This document shows positions 1-8,774 of a DNA stretch of 64,000 bases, in pieces. Made by a program: the position numbers and the translations under genes. Source of the DNA: Flammeovirgaceae bacterium UBA5008. GTDB taxonomy: Bacteria; Bacteroidota; Bacteroidia; Cytophagales; Cyclobacteriaceae. Positions within the stretch are counted from its first letter, which is position 1. Each line of letters begins with the position of its first letter. Where the stretch lies: assembly GCA_002398365.1 (NCBI GenBank), contig DGYK01000057.1:90567-154566 (forward strand), given 5' to 3'. A model generated the notes under the pieces. The model did no database searches. It was given only the letters and a program-made list of their open reading frames with translations, and was not told where the DNA came from.

Positions 1-1
1 T

Positions 2-658
2 AACCGTGATGTCGGAGGCAGTCTCTTTGAAATGAACGACATGGGGTACATGATCCGTGGCCTCGGCTACATCAAAACACCAGAAGATATCGAAAGCATT
101 TCAGTTGGAACATATCGCTCCATACCGATCCGGCTGAAGGATGTTGCCCACATCCAAATGGGTGGTGAGCTAAGATTGGGAATCATCGAAGAAAACGGAG
201 AGGGCGAAGCGGTTGGAGGAATTGTTGTTATGCGCTATGGCGAGAATGCCAAAGACGTTATTGAGCGAGTGAAGGTGAGGATAGAGGAATTTAAAAAGGG
301 CCTTCCGGAAGGTGTTGAGTTTCATGTTGCCTATGACCGCAGCGGACTTATCGACAATTCCATTAACACATTGTCCGAAGCTTTGTGGCAGGAAATACTG
401 ATTGTATCCATTGTGGTCGTACTCTTCCTCTTCCATGTGCGCAGCGGCCTTGTGGCCATTGCTTCTATTTTGCTTTCTGTGCTGATAGGCTTTATCCTGA
501 TGAAGCTTTTCGGAGTAACATCCAACATTATGTCATTGGGGGGAATCGCCCTTGCGATAGGTGATGTCGTTGATCCCGGAATTGTCATGGCCGAAAATGC
601 ATACCGTTCGCTGACTAATCGGGTACTACAAAAAAACACAAGCGATGAAAACAACTGA
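2..658 (+). CDS. cusA: Heavy-metal RND pump CusA, N-terminal half (5' end outside window)
   Basis: Reading frame open from base 2, so the start lies upstream. CusA/CzcA-type RND proteins export Cu+/Ag+ or divalent metals using the proton gradient. The visible part covers the end of the first periplasmic domain (an NRDVGG motif near the edge), then TM2, TM3 and TM4. TM4 carries the conserved proton-relay aspartate (VVDPG). The protein ends soon after TM4, in the cytoplasmic loop, and the rest of the pump is encoded by the next gene in another frame. TM4 reads GDVVDPG where the second copy in this window (23330-24622) reads GVIVDNG, so it has an extra Asp and a Pro. Family identity is certain; whether this half is functional is less certain. 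Confidence 0.9.
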   Translation, partial: NRDVGGSLFEMNDMGYMIRGLGYIKTPEDIESISVGTYRSIPIRLKDVAHIQMGGELRLGIIEENGEGEAVGGIVVMRYGENAKDVIERVKVRIEEFKKGLPEGVEFHVAYDRSGLIDNSINTLSEALWQEILIVSIVVVLFLFHVRSGLVAIASILLSVLIGFILMKLFGVTSNIMSLGGIALAIGDVVDPGIVMAENAYRSLTNRVLQKNTSDENN

Positions 659-2579
659 AAAACAACGTATAGGGCACACCAAAGAAATTTCTGATGAAGA
701 ACGTGTGACCATTATAGAAGAGTCATCCAAAACAGTTGGGCGATCTATCTTCTTCTCCGTGATCATTATGATCGTCTCATTTGCCCCGGTTCTTTTTCTC
801 ACAGGCCAGGAAAGCAAATTGTTTTCTCCGTTGGTATTGACGAAAACATTTTCGCTGCTGGGTGCAGCCTTGTTGGCCATCACCGTATCGCCCATGCTGG
901 CGAGGGTATTTGTAAAAGGACGGTTAGTGCCGGAGAGCCGCAATCCAGTGTCGAACTTCTTTGTGAGAATTTATACACCGGTTATCCGCCTGTGCCAGCG
1001 ATTTAAGTATGTAACGCTTGCAATCTGCTTTGTACTGGTTGCAGGCAGCACTCCTTTTGTGCTCAATCTTGGCACCGAGTTCATGCCACCCTTGGATGAA
1101 GGTTCGCTGTTGATGATGCCTGTCACCTTACCTGATGTTTCCAACGCGGAGGCTAAACGAATAATACAAATACAGGATCGCATATTAAAAAGTATCCCCG
1201 AAGTAGAAAATGTACTGGGCAAGGCAGGACGTGCTTATACGGCTACCGACAACTCTCCCATGTCCATGATTGAAACAATCGTGGTGCTCAAACCAAAATC
1301 AAAATGGAGAGAAGGGATGACGAAAGAAAAGCTCATCGCGGAGATGAACGAGCGCGTTCGTATTCCCGGGGTGGTGGTGGGATGGACACAGCCCATCATC
1401 AACCGGATCAACATGCTTTCTACTGGCATCCGCACCGATGTTGGAGTGAAAGTATTCGGCTCAAATCTCGACTCGCTATTCATCCTTACGGCCGAAATTG
1501 AAAAAGCACTAAGAGGTATTAACGGATTAACCGACCTCTATCTGGAGCAACTCACCGGTGGGAAATACCTCAATATAAAAATCAACCGCGAAGCAATTGC
1601 CCGCTATGCGCTCAGCGTAGAAGATGTGAACATGGTCATTGAAACGGCCTTGGGTGGTATGATCCTCACAAACACAGTTGAAGGACGCGAGCGTTTCACT
1701 ATTACAGTCAGGTTGGCTCAAGATTATCGAAACGACCTCGATGAGATCAAACGTGTGCCGGTGCAAACAGCCTCGTACGGTGTTGTTCCCCTGTCTGCGC
1801 TGGCTACTATCTCAGTAGTAGAAGGACCACCCATGATCAATTCGGAAAACACGAGACTTCGCGGAACAGTGTTGTTCAACGTGCGAGGCCGAGATATGGG
1901 AAGTGTTGTAAATGAAGCGAAAGCAAAAATCGATACTCAATTCAAAAAACTCCCCAAAGGTTACTACATCCAGTGGAGCGGCCAGTACGAAAACCAGGTG
2001 CGTGCCGAAAAGCGATTGATGATCATCATTCCTATTACGCTGTTGGTTATCGGAATTATTTTATACATCACATTTCACACATTTCGTGAAGTAATTATTG
2101 TGTTTGTCAGCGTACCGGTTGCGCTGGTTGGCGGAGTTTACTCTTTGTACTTCTATAACGTAAACTTTTCTGTAGCAGTAGCGGTGGGATTTATCGCCTT
2201 GTTCGGAGTAGCTGTAGAGACGGGGGTTTTGATGATCGCCTACATGAATGATTCTATCAAACGACTAGTGGAAAGTAAGAAGGCTGCCAATGAGTCCATC
2301 AATAGACAAAACTTGCAGGACTCCATTTTCGAAGGCGCTGTACCGCGAGTAAGGCCGTTGCTGATGACCGTGCTGGCTAACATCCTGGGGTTAATCCCGA
2401 TACTCATCTCTACAGGCACAGGCAGTGATGTGATGAAGCCCATTGCCATACCGTTTGTGTTCGGCTTGGTCTCTTCTACCATTTTCGTGTTGGTGGTGCT
2501 GCCGGTATTCTACCAGGTGGTCAGGGAATATGAATTGAAAAAAACTGGAACACTCAAAGTCTTGGATATTGAAGAATAA
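645..2579 (+). CDS. cusA: Heavy-metal RND pump CusA, C-terminal half
   Basis: 644 residues that align with CusA/CzcA from just before TM5 to the C-terminus. It starts 14 bases inside the end of the N-terminal half, in a different frame. It begins with a charged cytoplasmic leader, then TM5 (IIMIVSFAPVLFLTGQE), a second periplasmic pore/docking domain, and TM8-TM12. The TM10 segment contains the conserved acidic residue (GVAVETGVLM). The PIINRINMLSTGIRTDVGVK signature typical of metal RND pumps is present. Translation is probably coupled to the upstream half through the overlap. A frameshift of a once-single gene is the alternative, but the second copy at 23330-26570 is split at the same loop, which favours a real two-protein pump. 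Confidence 0.9.
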   Translation: MKTTEKQRIGHTKEISDEERVTIIEESSKTVGRSIFFSVIIMIVSFAPVLFLTGQESKLFSPLVLTKTFSLLGAALLAITVSPMLARVFVKGRLVPESRNPVSNFFVRIYTPVIRLCQRFKYVTLAICFVLVAGSTPFVLNLGTEFMPPLDEGSLLMMPVTLPDVSNAEAKRIIQIQDRILKSIPEVENVLGKAGRAYTATDNSPMSMIETIVVLKPKSKWREGMTKEKLIAEMNERVRIPGVVVGWTQPIINRINMLSTGIRTDVGVKVFGSNLDSLFILTAEIEKALRGINGLTDLYLEQLTGGKYLNIKINREAIARYALSVEDVNMVIETALGGMILTNTVEGRERFTITVRLAQDYRNDLDEIKRVPVQTASYGVVPLSALATISVVEGPPMINSENTRLRGTVLFNVRGRDMGSVVNEAKAKIDTQFKKLPKGYYIQWSGQYENQVRAEKRLMIIIPITLLVIGIILYITFHTFREVIIVFVSVPVALVGGVYSLYFYNVNFSVAVAVGFIALFGVAVETGVLMIAYMNDSIKRLVESKKAANESINRQNLQDSIFEGAVPRVRPLLMTVLANILGLIPILISTGTGSDVMKPIAIPFVFGLVSSTIFVLVVLPVFYQVVREYELKKTGTLKVLDIEE

Positions 2580-2584
2580 ACATC

Positions 2585-3805
2585 ATGAAAAAAATCACGC
2601 TATATATAATGGTCGCCTTATCCATACTCTTTTACGGGTGTAAAAAAGAATCGCATGATGGGCACAACAAACATGGAACCCATCCGGGAGATGAAGCAAG
2701 CCAAAAAGCGCTTTCCATTTCGGCAGAGCCAACTAACCGAAAAGTTATTTCAAGCCAGGCGTTAGTAAAGCCAATAAAGCAACTTCAATCAAGTCCGGTA
2801 AACGCGTATGGATTTATTGCCCTTGACGAACGCAGGAGTAACCAAGTAGCCGCACGGGTGGGTGGCCGGATCGAAAAGCTTTATGTAAAGTATGAAAATC
2901 AATTTGTGCGCAAAGGCGATAAAATACTCGAACTCTACAGTCCCGACCTCAACACCAATCAGGAAGAACTACTGTATGCACATAGAGTTGACCCCGAAGG
3001 TGAAATTACAAAACATGCCGCTCACAAACTTAAACTGCTGGGAATAACCGATGCTCAGATAAAACAAATTATCGAATCGGGCAAAACGTTATTCACACTT
3101 TCCATCTACAGTCTGTATGACGGATATATTTTTTATTCCCCATCAACCCAAATGCCCCCAACGGAAACAGCAATGACTTCTTCAGCAGGAAGTAAAATGG
3201 GTGGCGGCATGGGTTCGGGTTCCCAACAAAAACAGCCAGCCTCATCTTTTTCGACTTCAGCATCAGAACCAGTCCGTGAAGGAGCATACGTTTCGCCAGG
3301 GCAAACACTCTTTTGGATCAATGACCTTCGTGAGGTGTGGGGTATTCTATCCGTGGACAACCTTCATCAGGATGAGATAGCGCTGAACGATAGTGTAACG
3401 TTGACGAGTGAGTTGGTTCCTGATAAACCGATTAAGACCATTGTGCGATACATCGAGCCACAATATGCCACAGGTCAGAAGTTCATCCAGGTTCGTTTGT
3501 ATCTGTCAAATGTTGATAGAAACCTCCGTATCAATTCGCTATTGGAAGCCACCATCTACCCAAAAACAAAAGAGTCGTTGACGTTGCCTGCAACCAGCAT
3601 TCTGTACTTAGGTGGAAGGCAGGCCGTATGGAAAAAAGTGGGGCAAACCGAAGAAGGTACTCACATTTTGGAAATCAGGTTCGTGAGGCTTGGTCCGGTT
3701 TCGCAAGGACGGGTAACCGTGTTGAGCGGATTGAAGGCTGACGATGAGGTGGCACTGGATGCTGGGTACTTAATGGATCGTGAGAGTTTGGTTAAACCAG
3801 AATGA
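2585..3805 (+). CDS. cusB: RND membrane-fusion adaptor (CusB-like), first of a tandem pair
   Basis: Periplasmic adaptor lipoprotein linking the RND pump to an outer-membrane channel. An N-terminal signal peptide with a lipobox-like FYGC gives an acylated Cys near residue 19. It is followed by a His-rich stretch (HDGHNKHGTHPG) that could bind metal. A barrel-sandwich hybrid half (ARVGGRIEKLYVK), a short helical hairpin, the second half (REGAYVSPGQTLFWI) and a beta-barrel/MP domain follow. An inserted Gly/Met/Ser-rich loop (about residues 195-230, with KMGGGMGSGS) lies between the hairpin and the second lipoyl half; the next adaptor lacks it. It starts 5 bases after the pump gene and belongs to the same operon. 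Confidence 0.9.
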   Translation: MKKITLYIMVALSILFYGCKKESHDGHNKHGTHPGDEASQKALSISAEPTNRKVISSQALVKPIKQLQSSPVNAYGFIALDERRSNQVAARVGGRIEKLYVKYENQFVRKGDKILELYSPDLNTNQEELLYAHRVDPEGEITKHAAHKLKLLGITDAQIKQIIESGKTLFTLSIYSLYDGYIFYSPSTQMPPTETAMTSSAGSKMGGGMGSGSQQKQPASSFSTSASEPVREGAYVSPGQTLFWINDLREVWGILSVDNLHQDEIALNDSVTLTSELVPDKPIKTIVRYIEPQYATGQKFIQVRLYLSNVDRNLRINSLLEATIYPKTKESLTLPATSILYLGGRQAVWKKVGQTEEGTHILEIRFVRLGPVSQGRVTVLSGLKADDEVALDAGYLMDRESLVKPE

Positions 3806-3808
3806 GTT

Positions 3809-4909
3809 ATGAAAAGAGATACGATTTATATAACCCTATTAATTCTCGCCCTCTCAGCATCCTGTGAGAAGAAACAAGAACAGGCGCACGAAGGACATGG
3901 CGAGGAGCATGAAGCTATGCTCTCATTGGCAGAACAGGAAAGAATAGTTGCTAACATTCAGATCGACACGGCACAAGTCAAAACAATCTTTGAAGAGACA
4001 ACCTTGATTGGCACTGCTGCGGTGGATGAACGGAACATCAATCTAGTCAGCTCCCGTGTAAAGGGCAGAATCGACAAACTATTTGTGCGCAACCCTGGCA
4101 CATTCGTGAAAACCAGAGATCCACTATACAGTATCTATAGCGAAGAACTGTTGTCATACGAAAACGAATACCTGCTGGCCATCGATGAAAATAGAAAAGC
4201 TACTACTCAAAAAGAGATTACTCAAAGAATGGTCGATGCATCTCGGAGACGCCTTGAGCTTTGGACGCTGACGGAAAAACAAATCAATGAACTCGAAAAG
4301 ACGAAAAGCATTTCTCCACTGATCACCTTCTACTCTAACCGCAGTGGGTATTTATCAGACCTGCTCGTGCGCGAGGGTGAATACGTTGAGATCGGTAGCC
4401 CCATGTTCAGGCTGGCAGACTTAAGTAGTTTGTGGATCGAAGCCCAATTATACAGCAGTGAGATCAATTACCTAAGACAGTCACCCACACTTGAAGTGGA
4501 GTTTGAAGCTTTTCCGGGCGAACGCATCAAAGGTGAGATTGTGTACGATAACCCACGACTGGAGGACAATACGAAGATCAACCTGGTGCGCATCAAAGTT
4601 GACAATCAGAAGGGAAATTATAAGCCTGGCCTGATGGCGTATGTGTACTTGAAGCGGAACCGAAAAGAGACCCTTGTCATTCCCAAGTCTGCCTTGCTTT
4701 TGGAAAATAACGTAATCGTTTGGGTGGAAACCAGTGACGGCATGTTCGAACAACACATGGTGGACATTGGCATTCAGAACAAACGCGAAGTAGAGATACT
4801 CAGCGGACTATCACCGGGCGACAAGATAGTGACCCGTGGTGGTTTTCTGCTGAACAGTGCATGGAAAGTAAAACAAGGTGGCGGTGCGATGAGTGGGATG
4901 AAAATGTGA
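3809..4909 (+). CDS. cusB: RND membrane-fusion adaptor (CusB-like), second of the pair
   Basis: A second, shorter adaptor lipoprotein (366 residues). The lipobox-like LSASC near residue 19 is followed by a short His/Glu-rich metal-binding segment (HEGHGEEHE). The barrel-sandwich motifs SSRVKGRIDKLFVRN and VREGEYVEIGSPMFRL flank a helical hairpin, and a beta-barrel/membrane-proximal region ends in VTRGGFLL. It has no Gly/Met-rich insert. It starts 3 bases after the preceding adaptor. The two adaptors are clearly different proteins, so a mixed adaptor ring is possible. The family assignment is firm; the metal specificity (Cu/Ag) is inferred from the neighbouring genes. Confidence 0.9.
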   Translation: MKRDTIYITLLILALSASCEKKQEQAHEGHGEEHEAMLSLAEQERIVANIQIDTAQVKTIFEETTLIGTAAVDERNINLVSSRVKGRIDKLFVRNPGTFVKTRDPLYSIYSEELLSYENEYLLAIDENRKATTQKEITQRMVDASRRRLELWTLTEKQINELEKTKSISPLITFYSNRSGYLSDLLVREGEYVEIGSPMFRLADLSSLWIEAQLYSSEINYLRQSPTLEVEFEAFPGERIKGEIVYDNPRLEDNTKINLVRIKVDNQKGNYKPGLMAYVYLKRNRKETLVIPKSALLLENNVIVWVETSDGMFEQHMVDIGIQNKREVEILSGLSPGDKIVTRGGFLLNSAWKVKQGGGAMSGMKM

Positions 4910-4976
4910 GAACCGCCACCATTTATAAAACATGGACACAACGATAAAACGATTTATAAATCTAAATACAAAACAA

Positions 4977-5369
4977 ATGAAACCGTCAACCAAAATCATT
5001 TTGCCTTCAGCACTGGCTTTAGGCTTTTTACTGACTGCATGCGACAATGACAAATTTGCCGAAGAACTACGTGTGGTAAAAGACAATGTTTCTTTTGCCT
5101 TGGACATTCAACCAATTCTAAGCGGGCAATGTGCCGGATGCCATAATCCCGCAAATGTGAATCCTGACCTGCGAAAGGGTTTCGCCTACAGTTCACTAAC
5201 AGAAGATGAAGAAGGAATCATCCCGGGCGATTCCGAGGGTAGCGAACTTATGGAGATGCTAGAGTGGAACAGTGCGGATGGTAACAATATGCCTCCGGCA
5301 ACACCCATTTCGCCCCTGCAAATCGGGCTCATTAAAAAATGGATCGATGAAGGTGCTCAAAACAATTAG
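4977..5369 (+). CDS. c-type cytochrome lipoprotein
   Basis: 130-residue exported haem protein. I chose the ATG at 4977 because it gives a proper lipoprotein signal (ALGFLLTAC); an ATG 45 bases upstream would put 15 polar residues before it. A single haem-binding CAGCH lies in QPILSGQCAGCHN, and a likely axial Met is in NNMPPATP. This layout is typical of small cytochrome c / cell-surface haem domains in Bacteroidota. It follows the adaptor gene and precedes a DUF5777 barrel, a common pairing, and opens the redox module. The likely role is periplasmic electron transfer; partners are inferred. Confidence 0.85.
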   Translation: MKPSTKIILPSALALGFLLTACDNDKFAEELRVVKDNVSFALDIQPILSGQCAGCHNPANVNPDLRKGFAYSSLTEDEEGIIPGDSEGSELMEMLEWNSADGNNMPPATPISPLQIGLIKKWIDEGAQNN

Positions 5370-5389
5370 TAAACTAAAATAATACAATC

Positions 5390-6229
5390 ATGAAACGCTT
5401 CAATACACTCTCTTTCATTCTTCTTTTATTGTTGTCCACCAAACTGTTTGCGCAGGAAGCCGACTCACTGGCAGAAAAAAAAGATAAACCTCAGCGCAAT
5501 GCCTTTCAAAGTGCATGGTTGATTGACAACGTCACGGGTGTTCTCAACCCAAAGAAGACGTTGCAGTTCGATATTCAACATCGCTTTGGTTTAATCAACA
5601 GTGGCAACAATGACTTAGCTGGTTTTTGGGGGCCATCCAATATCCGCCTAGCGCTCGCTTACTCCATTTCCGATCGCATCACCATCGGGTTTGGTACCAC
5701 CAAAGATTATCGGTTGCAGGATTTTAATATCAAAGTGGGCTTGATCCGCCAGACGCGGTCGGGTAAAGTACCAGTCAGCATCGCCTTTTATGGCAACACG
5801 GCCATTGACACAAGAGCGGCTTCCTTCTTCCTCAAAGAATCCAATCGTTTTTCCTATTTCAGTCAACTGCTGATTATGAGAAGATTTAACCAGTCTATAT
5901 CACTTCAGGTTGCTCCCAGTTTCGCGCATTACAACCTTGTCGATCCTTCCGTTTCAAACAATGTGTTTGCGTTGGCCGTGGGTGGAAAAGCAAACATCAG
6001 CGACAAGACCGCAATCATCATCGACTATAACCAACCCTTTGGTGATTTTTCGAGCAACCCCGGGCTGGCACTTGGCATAGAAATGTCAACCGGCTCGCAC
6101 GCCTTTCAGGTTTTTGTGGGCAACTACAATCGCATTTTACCGCAAGCCAATTACTTCCTGAATGAAAATAAACTCTCCGAAAGACAATTCCTGATTGGAT
6201 TCAACATCAACCGACTTTGGAATTTTTAA
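5390..6229 (+). CDS. DUF5777 family beta-barrel protein
   Basis: 279 residues with a cleavable signal peptide ending LFAQE. The mature part is a run of alternating amphipathic strands (TLQFDIQHRFGLI, SDRITIGFGTTKDYR, KVPVSIAFYGN, SISLQVAPSFAHYN) ending in an aromatic residue, as expected of an outer-membrane beta-barrel. The sequence resembles DUF5777, a Bacteroidota family often found next to haem c or YceI-type proteins. It lies between a cytochrome lipoprotein and Tat-exported redox proteins, suggesting an envelope redox role. No catalytic residues are visible and the function is unknown. Confidence 0.8.
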   Translation: MKRFNTLSFILLLLLSTKLFAQEADSLAEKKDKPQRNAFQSAWLIDNVTGVLNPKKTLQFDIQHRFGLINSGNNDLAGFWGPSNIRLALAYSISDRITIGFGTTKDYRLQDFNIKVGLIRQTRSGKVPVSIAFYGNTAIDTRAASFFLKESNRFSYFSQLLIMRRFNQSISLQVAPSFAHYNLVDPSVSNNVFALAVGGKANISDKTAIIIDYNQPFGDFSSNPGLALGIEMSTGSHAFQVFVGNYNRILPQANYFLNENKLSERQFLIGFNINRLWNF

Positions 6230-6240
6230 AAATCAAAACT

Positions 6241-6498
6241 ATGAAAAACGATCCACTCTCCCGAAGAAAATTTTTAGGTGCAGGCCTCACGCTCCCATTC
6301 CTGAGCGTTGCAGGGAAACTGCCGGCAAATCCTTCCGATGATAAAGTGGAGGATACCGAATTCACAACCATGCTTAACGCAGAGGGCAAGGCTGTAAAGG
6401 TGCGAACAAGCGAGCTGAAAAATGCGAAGGTCATTGAAGAGAAAATGTCGAACCAGTCGTTGCTGAGTTGGCTAAAACCAAAAGCTTTTTCAAAATAG
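6241..6498 (+). CDS. Small Tat-exported protein resembling the N-terminus of the next gene product
   Basis: 85 residues. ATG 6241 is preferred over the in-frame ATG at 6217, which overlaps the previous gene. It opens with a twin-arginine signal (LSRRKFLGAG), then a short domain (TTMLNAEGKAVKVRTSELKN). The same pattern, a methionine, an acidic-Gly turn and a V/S-rich strand, occurs after the Tat signal of the Fe-S protein encoded immediately downstream (ELMSTDGTLMQVPASAVSH). No cysteines or cofactor motifs are present. It is probably a periplasmic partner or assembly subunit of the Fe-S/NrfD complex; this is inferred from the shared segment and the gene order. Confidence 0.7.
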   Translation: MKNDPLSRRKFLGAGLTLPFLSVAGKLPANPSDDKVEDTEFTTMLNAEGKAVKVRTSELKNAKVIEEKMSNQSLLSWLKPKAFSK

Positions 6499-6504
6499 GA
6501 ACCT

Positions 6505-7461
6505 ATGGAAAAAGAAAAAAATAGTGACCAGAAATCCAGACGCAACTTTGTTGAACGGGGTTTGAAATTTGGCTTACTCACCGCAGCAAGCGGAGCGTTG
6601 CTTGCCAAAGTGTTTGGAAAATCTGGAAACACCGAATCAGCAGAAACTGTTGAGCTGATGTCCACCGATGGCACGTTGATGCAGGTGCCAGCCTCGGCTG
6701 TTTCGCATGCTCATGAAAGTAAATCGGCCTACAATCCCCGTGAAGGATTTTCCAACCGGAAATTTGTGATGGTTGTTGATTTGGCCAAATGCAGAAACGC
6801 CAGGAAGTGCCAAAGCTCTTGCAACAAAAACCATTACATCACCGGAGAAAATGCGTGGATCAAAATCTATAAGATGCAGGAATCTGAAAAGTCTGCACCG
6901 TACTGGCAACCTACGTTATGTCAGCATTGCGATGAGCCAGCCTGTGTCAAGGTTTGCCCGGTGGATGCCACATTCAAGCGAAGAGATGGTATTGTGTTGA
7001 TTGACAACAATCGGTGCATCGGCTGTAGATTTTGTATGGCGGCTTGCCCGTATTCGGTTAGGGTTTTCAACTGGTCTGACTCTTGGCAGGGCGATGCTGT
7101 GGAACAAGCTGCATATACTCCTGACTATGCTGGAGTACCGAGTCAAAAAGGTACGGTAGATAAATGTGACTTCTGCCCGCACATGATTGACAAAGGCGAG
7201 TTGCCGCATTGTGTGAGTGCTTGCCCCAATGATGTGTTCAGTTTTGGCGATATGTATGAAGACACCGTGACCAACGGCAGCGGTCAATCCTTCAAACTGA
7301 GTAAACTTCTAAAAGACCGCGCGGGCTACCGGCTGATGGAAAACCTGGGCACGCAACCGAGTGTCTATTATTTGCCACCCAGCGACAGAGTAGTTGACTT
7401 TGAAGAGGGCATGAAGAATTACACTGAGTTTCAATCAGTCGATAAACCACAAGAGCCATGA
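6505..7461 (+). CDS. Tat-exported 4Fe-4S ferredoxin-like electron-transfer subunit (NrfC/DsrO type)
   Basis: 318 residues. The twin-arginine signal (SRRNFVERGLKFG) places it in the periplasm. Cysteine clusters in order: CRNARKCQSSC, CQHCDEPACVKVCP, CIGCRFCMAACP and CDFCPHMIDKGELPHCVSACP, as in the electron-transfer subunits of DMSO reductase, polysulfide reductase, Nrf and Dsr complexes. The first motif lacks one of the usual cysteines (an Ala-containing CxxxxC instead of CxxCxxC), so that site may be altered. Its stop codon overlaps the start of the NrfD-type gene by 4 bases, so the two are co-translated. No catalytic molybdenum subunit is nearby. The likely role is electron transfer between quinol and periplasmic cytochromes. 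Confidence 0.88.
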   Translation: MEKEKNSDQKSRRNFVERGLKFGLLTAASGALLAKVFGKSGNTESAETVELMSTDGTLMQVPASAVSHAHESKSAYNPREGFSNRKFVMVVDLAKCRNARKCQSSCNKNHYITGENAWIKIYKMQESEKSAPYWQPTLCQHCDEPACVKVCPVDATFKRRDGIVLIDNNRCIGCRFCMAACPYSVRVFNWSDSWQGDAVEQAAYTPDYAGVPSQKGTVDKCDFCPHMIDKGELPHCVSACPNDVFSFGDMYEDTVTNGSGQSFKLSKLLKDRAGYRLMENLGTQPSVYYLPPSDRVVDFEEGMKNYTEFQSVDKPQEP

Positions 7462-8774
7462 ACACAGCCTACGAAAAAATGATAAATGACCTGGCGCCAA
7501 AAAAATTTGGCTGGAAGGGAAATGCTTGGGTTGCCTTTCTTGTAGTTGTTATTCTCGCAGGAATGTATTCCTACGTTCAGCAACTTAAGTCTGGCTTGGT
7601 TATAACGGGCATGCGAGACTATGCGCTGTGGGGCATTTACATTTCCAATTTTGTCTTCTTTGTTGCCGTGAGCCTCGTGGGATCGTTGATCACAGCCATT
7701 CTGCGATTGTCCGGTGTACATTGGAGCACACCGCTTACGCGCATTGCTGAGATCATCGCTGTCGCTGCCATCATCATGGCGGGCATTACCATCATCATTG
7801 ATATGGGCCGACCTGATAGGCTTCTGAATTTATTCTTGCATGGCAGACTTCAGTCGCCCATCCTCTGGGACGTTATCGTGATTACAACTTACCTGGTCAT
7901 CAGCCTTCTATTGTTGTACTATCCGCTACTGCCCGATTTCAGCATCTTGAAGCGCCACGCGGATCACCAAGGCTGGTTAAGTAAATGGTATGACAGGCTT
8001 TCGTTGAACTGGTCGGGCAATGAAAAGCAAGTTCGCATACACGCCATATCGCTACAGGCCTTGTCTATTATGATCATCCCCGTGGCGTTTGCCATTCACA
8101 CAGTAACGGCATGGCTGTTCGAAACTACCTACCGACCGGGATGGGACAGCACCAACTTCGGGCCCTACTTTATTGCCGGTGCATTTGTGGCAGGATCTGG
8201 CGCAGTGGTGGTGGTGATGTTTGTGCTTCGCAAACTGTACAGCCTTGAGGATTATATCACAGACGATCATTTTGATAAAATGGGAAAAGTGCTGGTATTG
8301 CTATGCCTGCTGTATTTGTATTTTAATATTAATGAGTACCTCATTCCCACATACAAATCCACCAAAGAAGAGGCCATGCATCTTCAAAGTTTATTCAAGG
8401 GAGAATATGCAGTACTGTTCTGGACGGTGATCATCGGTGGACTCATTCTTCCGGTGATCATATTGTTGTTTCGCAAGGGCAGGAAACCTCTTCCGTTGTT
8501 TCTGGTGGCACTGGCAGTCGTGCTGGGTGCCTGGTGGAAACGCTACCTGATTGTAATCCCTACACTCAGCCATCCGTTTCTTCCCATTGAAGGTGTGCCC
8601 CAGTCGTGGCATCATTACGCACCAACACTGATGGAATGGTCTATCACTGCGGCTACGTTGGCGAGTGCATTGCTGATCATCACCTTACTGGTGCGATTTC
8701 TTCCCATCGTACCCATTTATGAAACGGCCGAAGAAAGAGGATTGACGGAAACATCTCAACCTACCTGCTCATGA
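7458..8774 (+). CDS. nrfD: NrfD/PsrC-family quinol-interacting membrane subunit
   Basis: 438 residues with about ten transmembrane helices. NrfD-family hallmarks include SGLVITGMRDYALWGIY near the first helix, RPDRLLNLFLHG and SPILWDV. These match NrfD/PsrC/DsrP/ActC proteins, which bind quinol and pass electrons to a periplasmic Fe-S partner. It overlaps the Fe-S gene by 4 bases and the next gene by 4 bases (ATGA type), so it is a translationally coupled member of the operon. Length and topology are normal for the DsrP/ActC-like branch. The direction of electron flow cannot be told from sequence. Confidence 0.9.
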   Translation: MNTAYEKMINDLAPKKFGWKGNAWVAFLVVVILAGMYSYVQQLKSGLVITGMRDYALWGIYISNFVFFVAVSLVGSLITAILRLSGVHWSTPLTRIAEIIAVAAIIMAGITIIIDMGRPDRLLNLFLHGRLQSPILWDVIVITTYLVISLLLLYYPLLPDFSILKRHADHQGWLSKWYDRLSLNWSGNEKQVRIHAISLQALSIMIIPVAFAIHTVTAWLFETTYRPGWDSTNFGPYFIAGAFVAGSGAVVVVMFVLRKLYSLEDYITDDHFDKMGKVLVLLCLLYLYFNINEYLIPTYKSTKEEAMHLQSLFKGEYAVLFWTVIIGGLILPVIILLFRKGRKPLPLFLVALAVVLGAWWKRYLIVIPTLSHPFLPIEGVPQSWHHYAPTLMEWSITAATLASALLIITLLVRFLPIVPIYETAEERGLTETSQPTCS

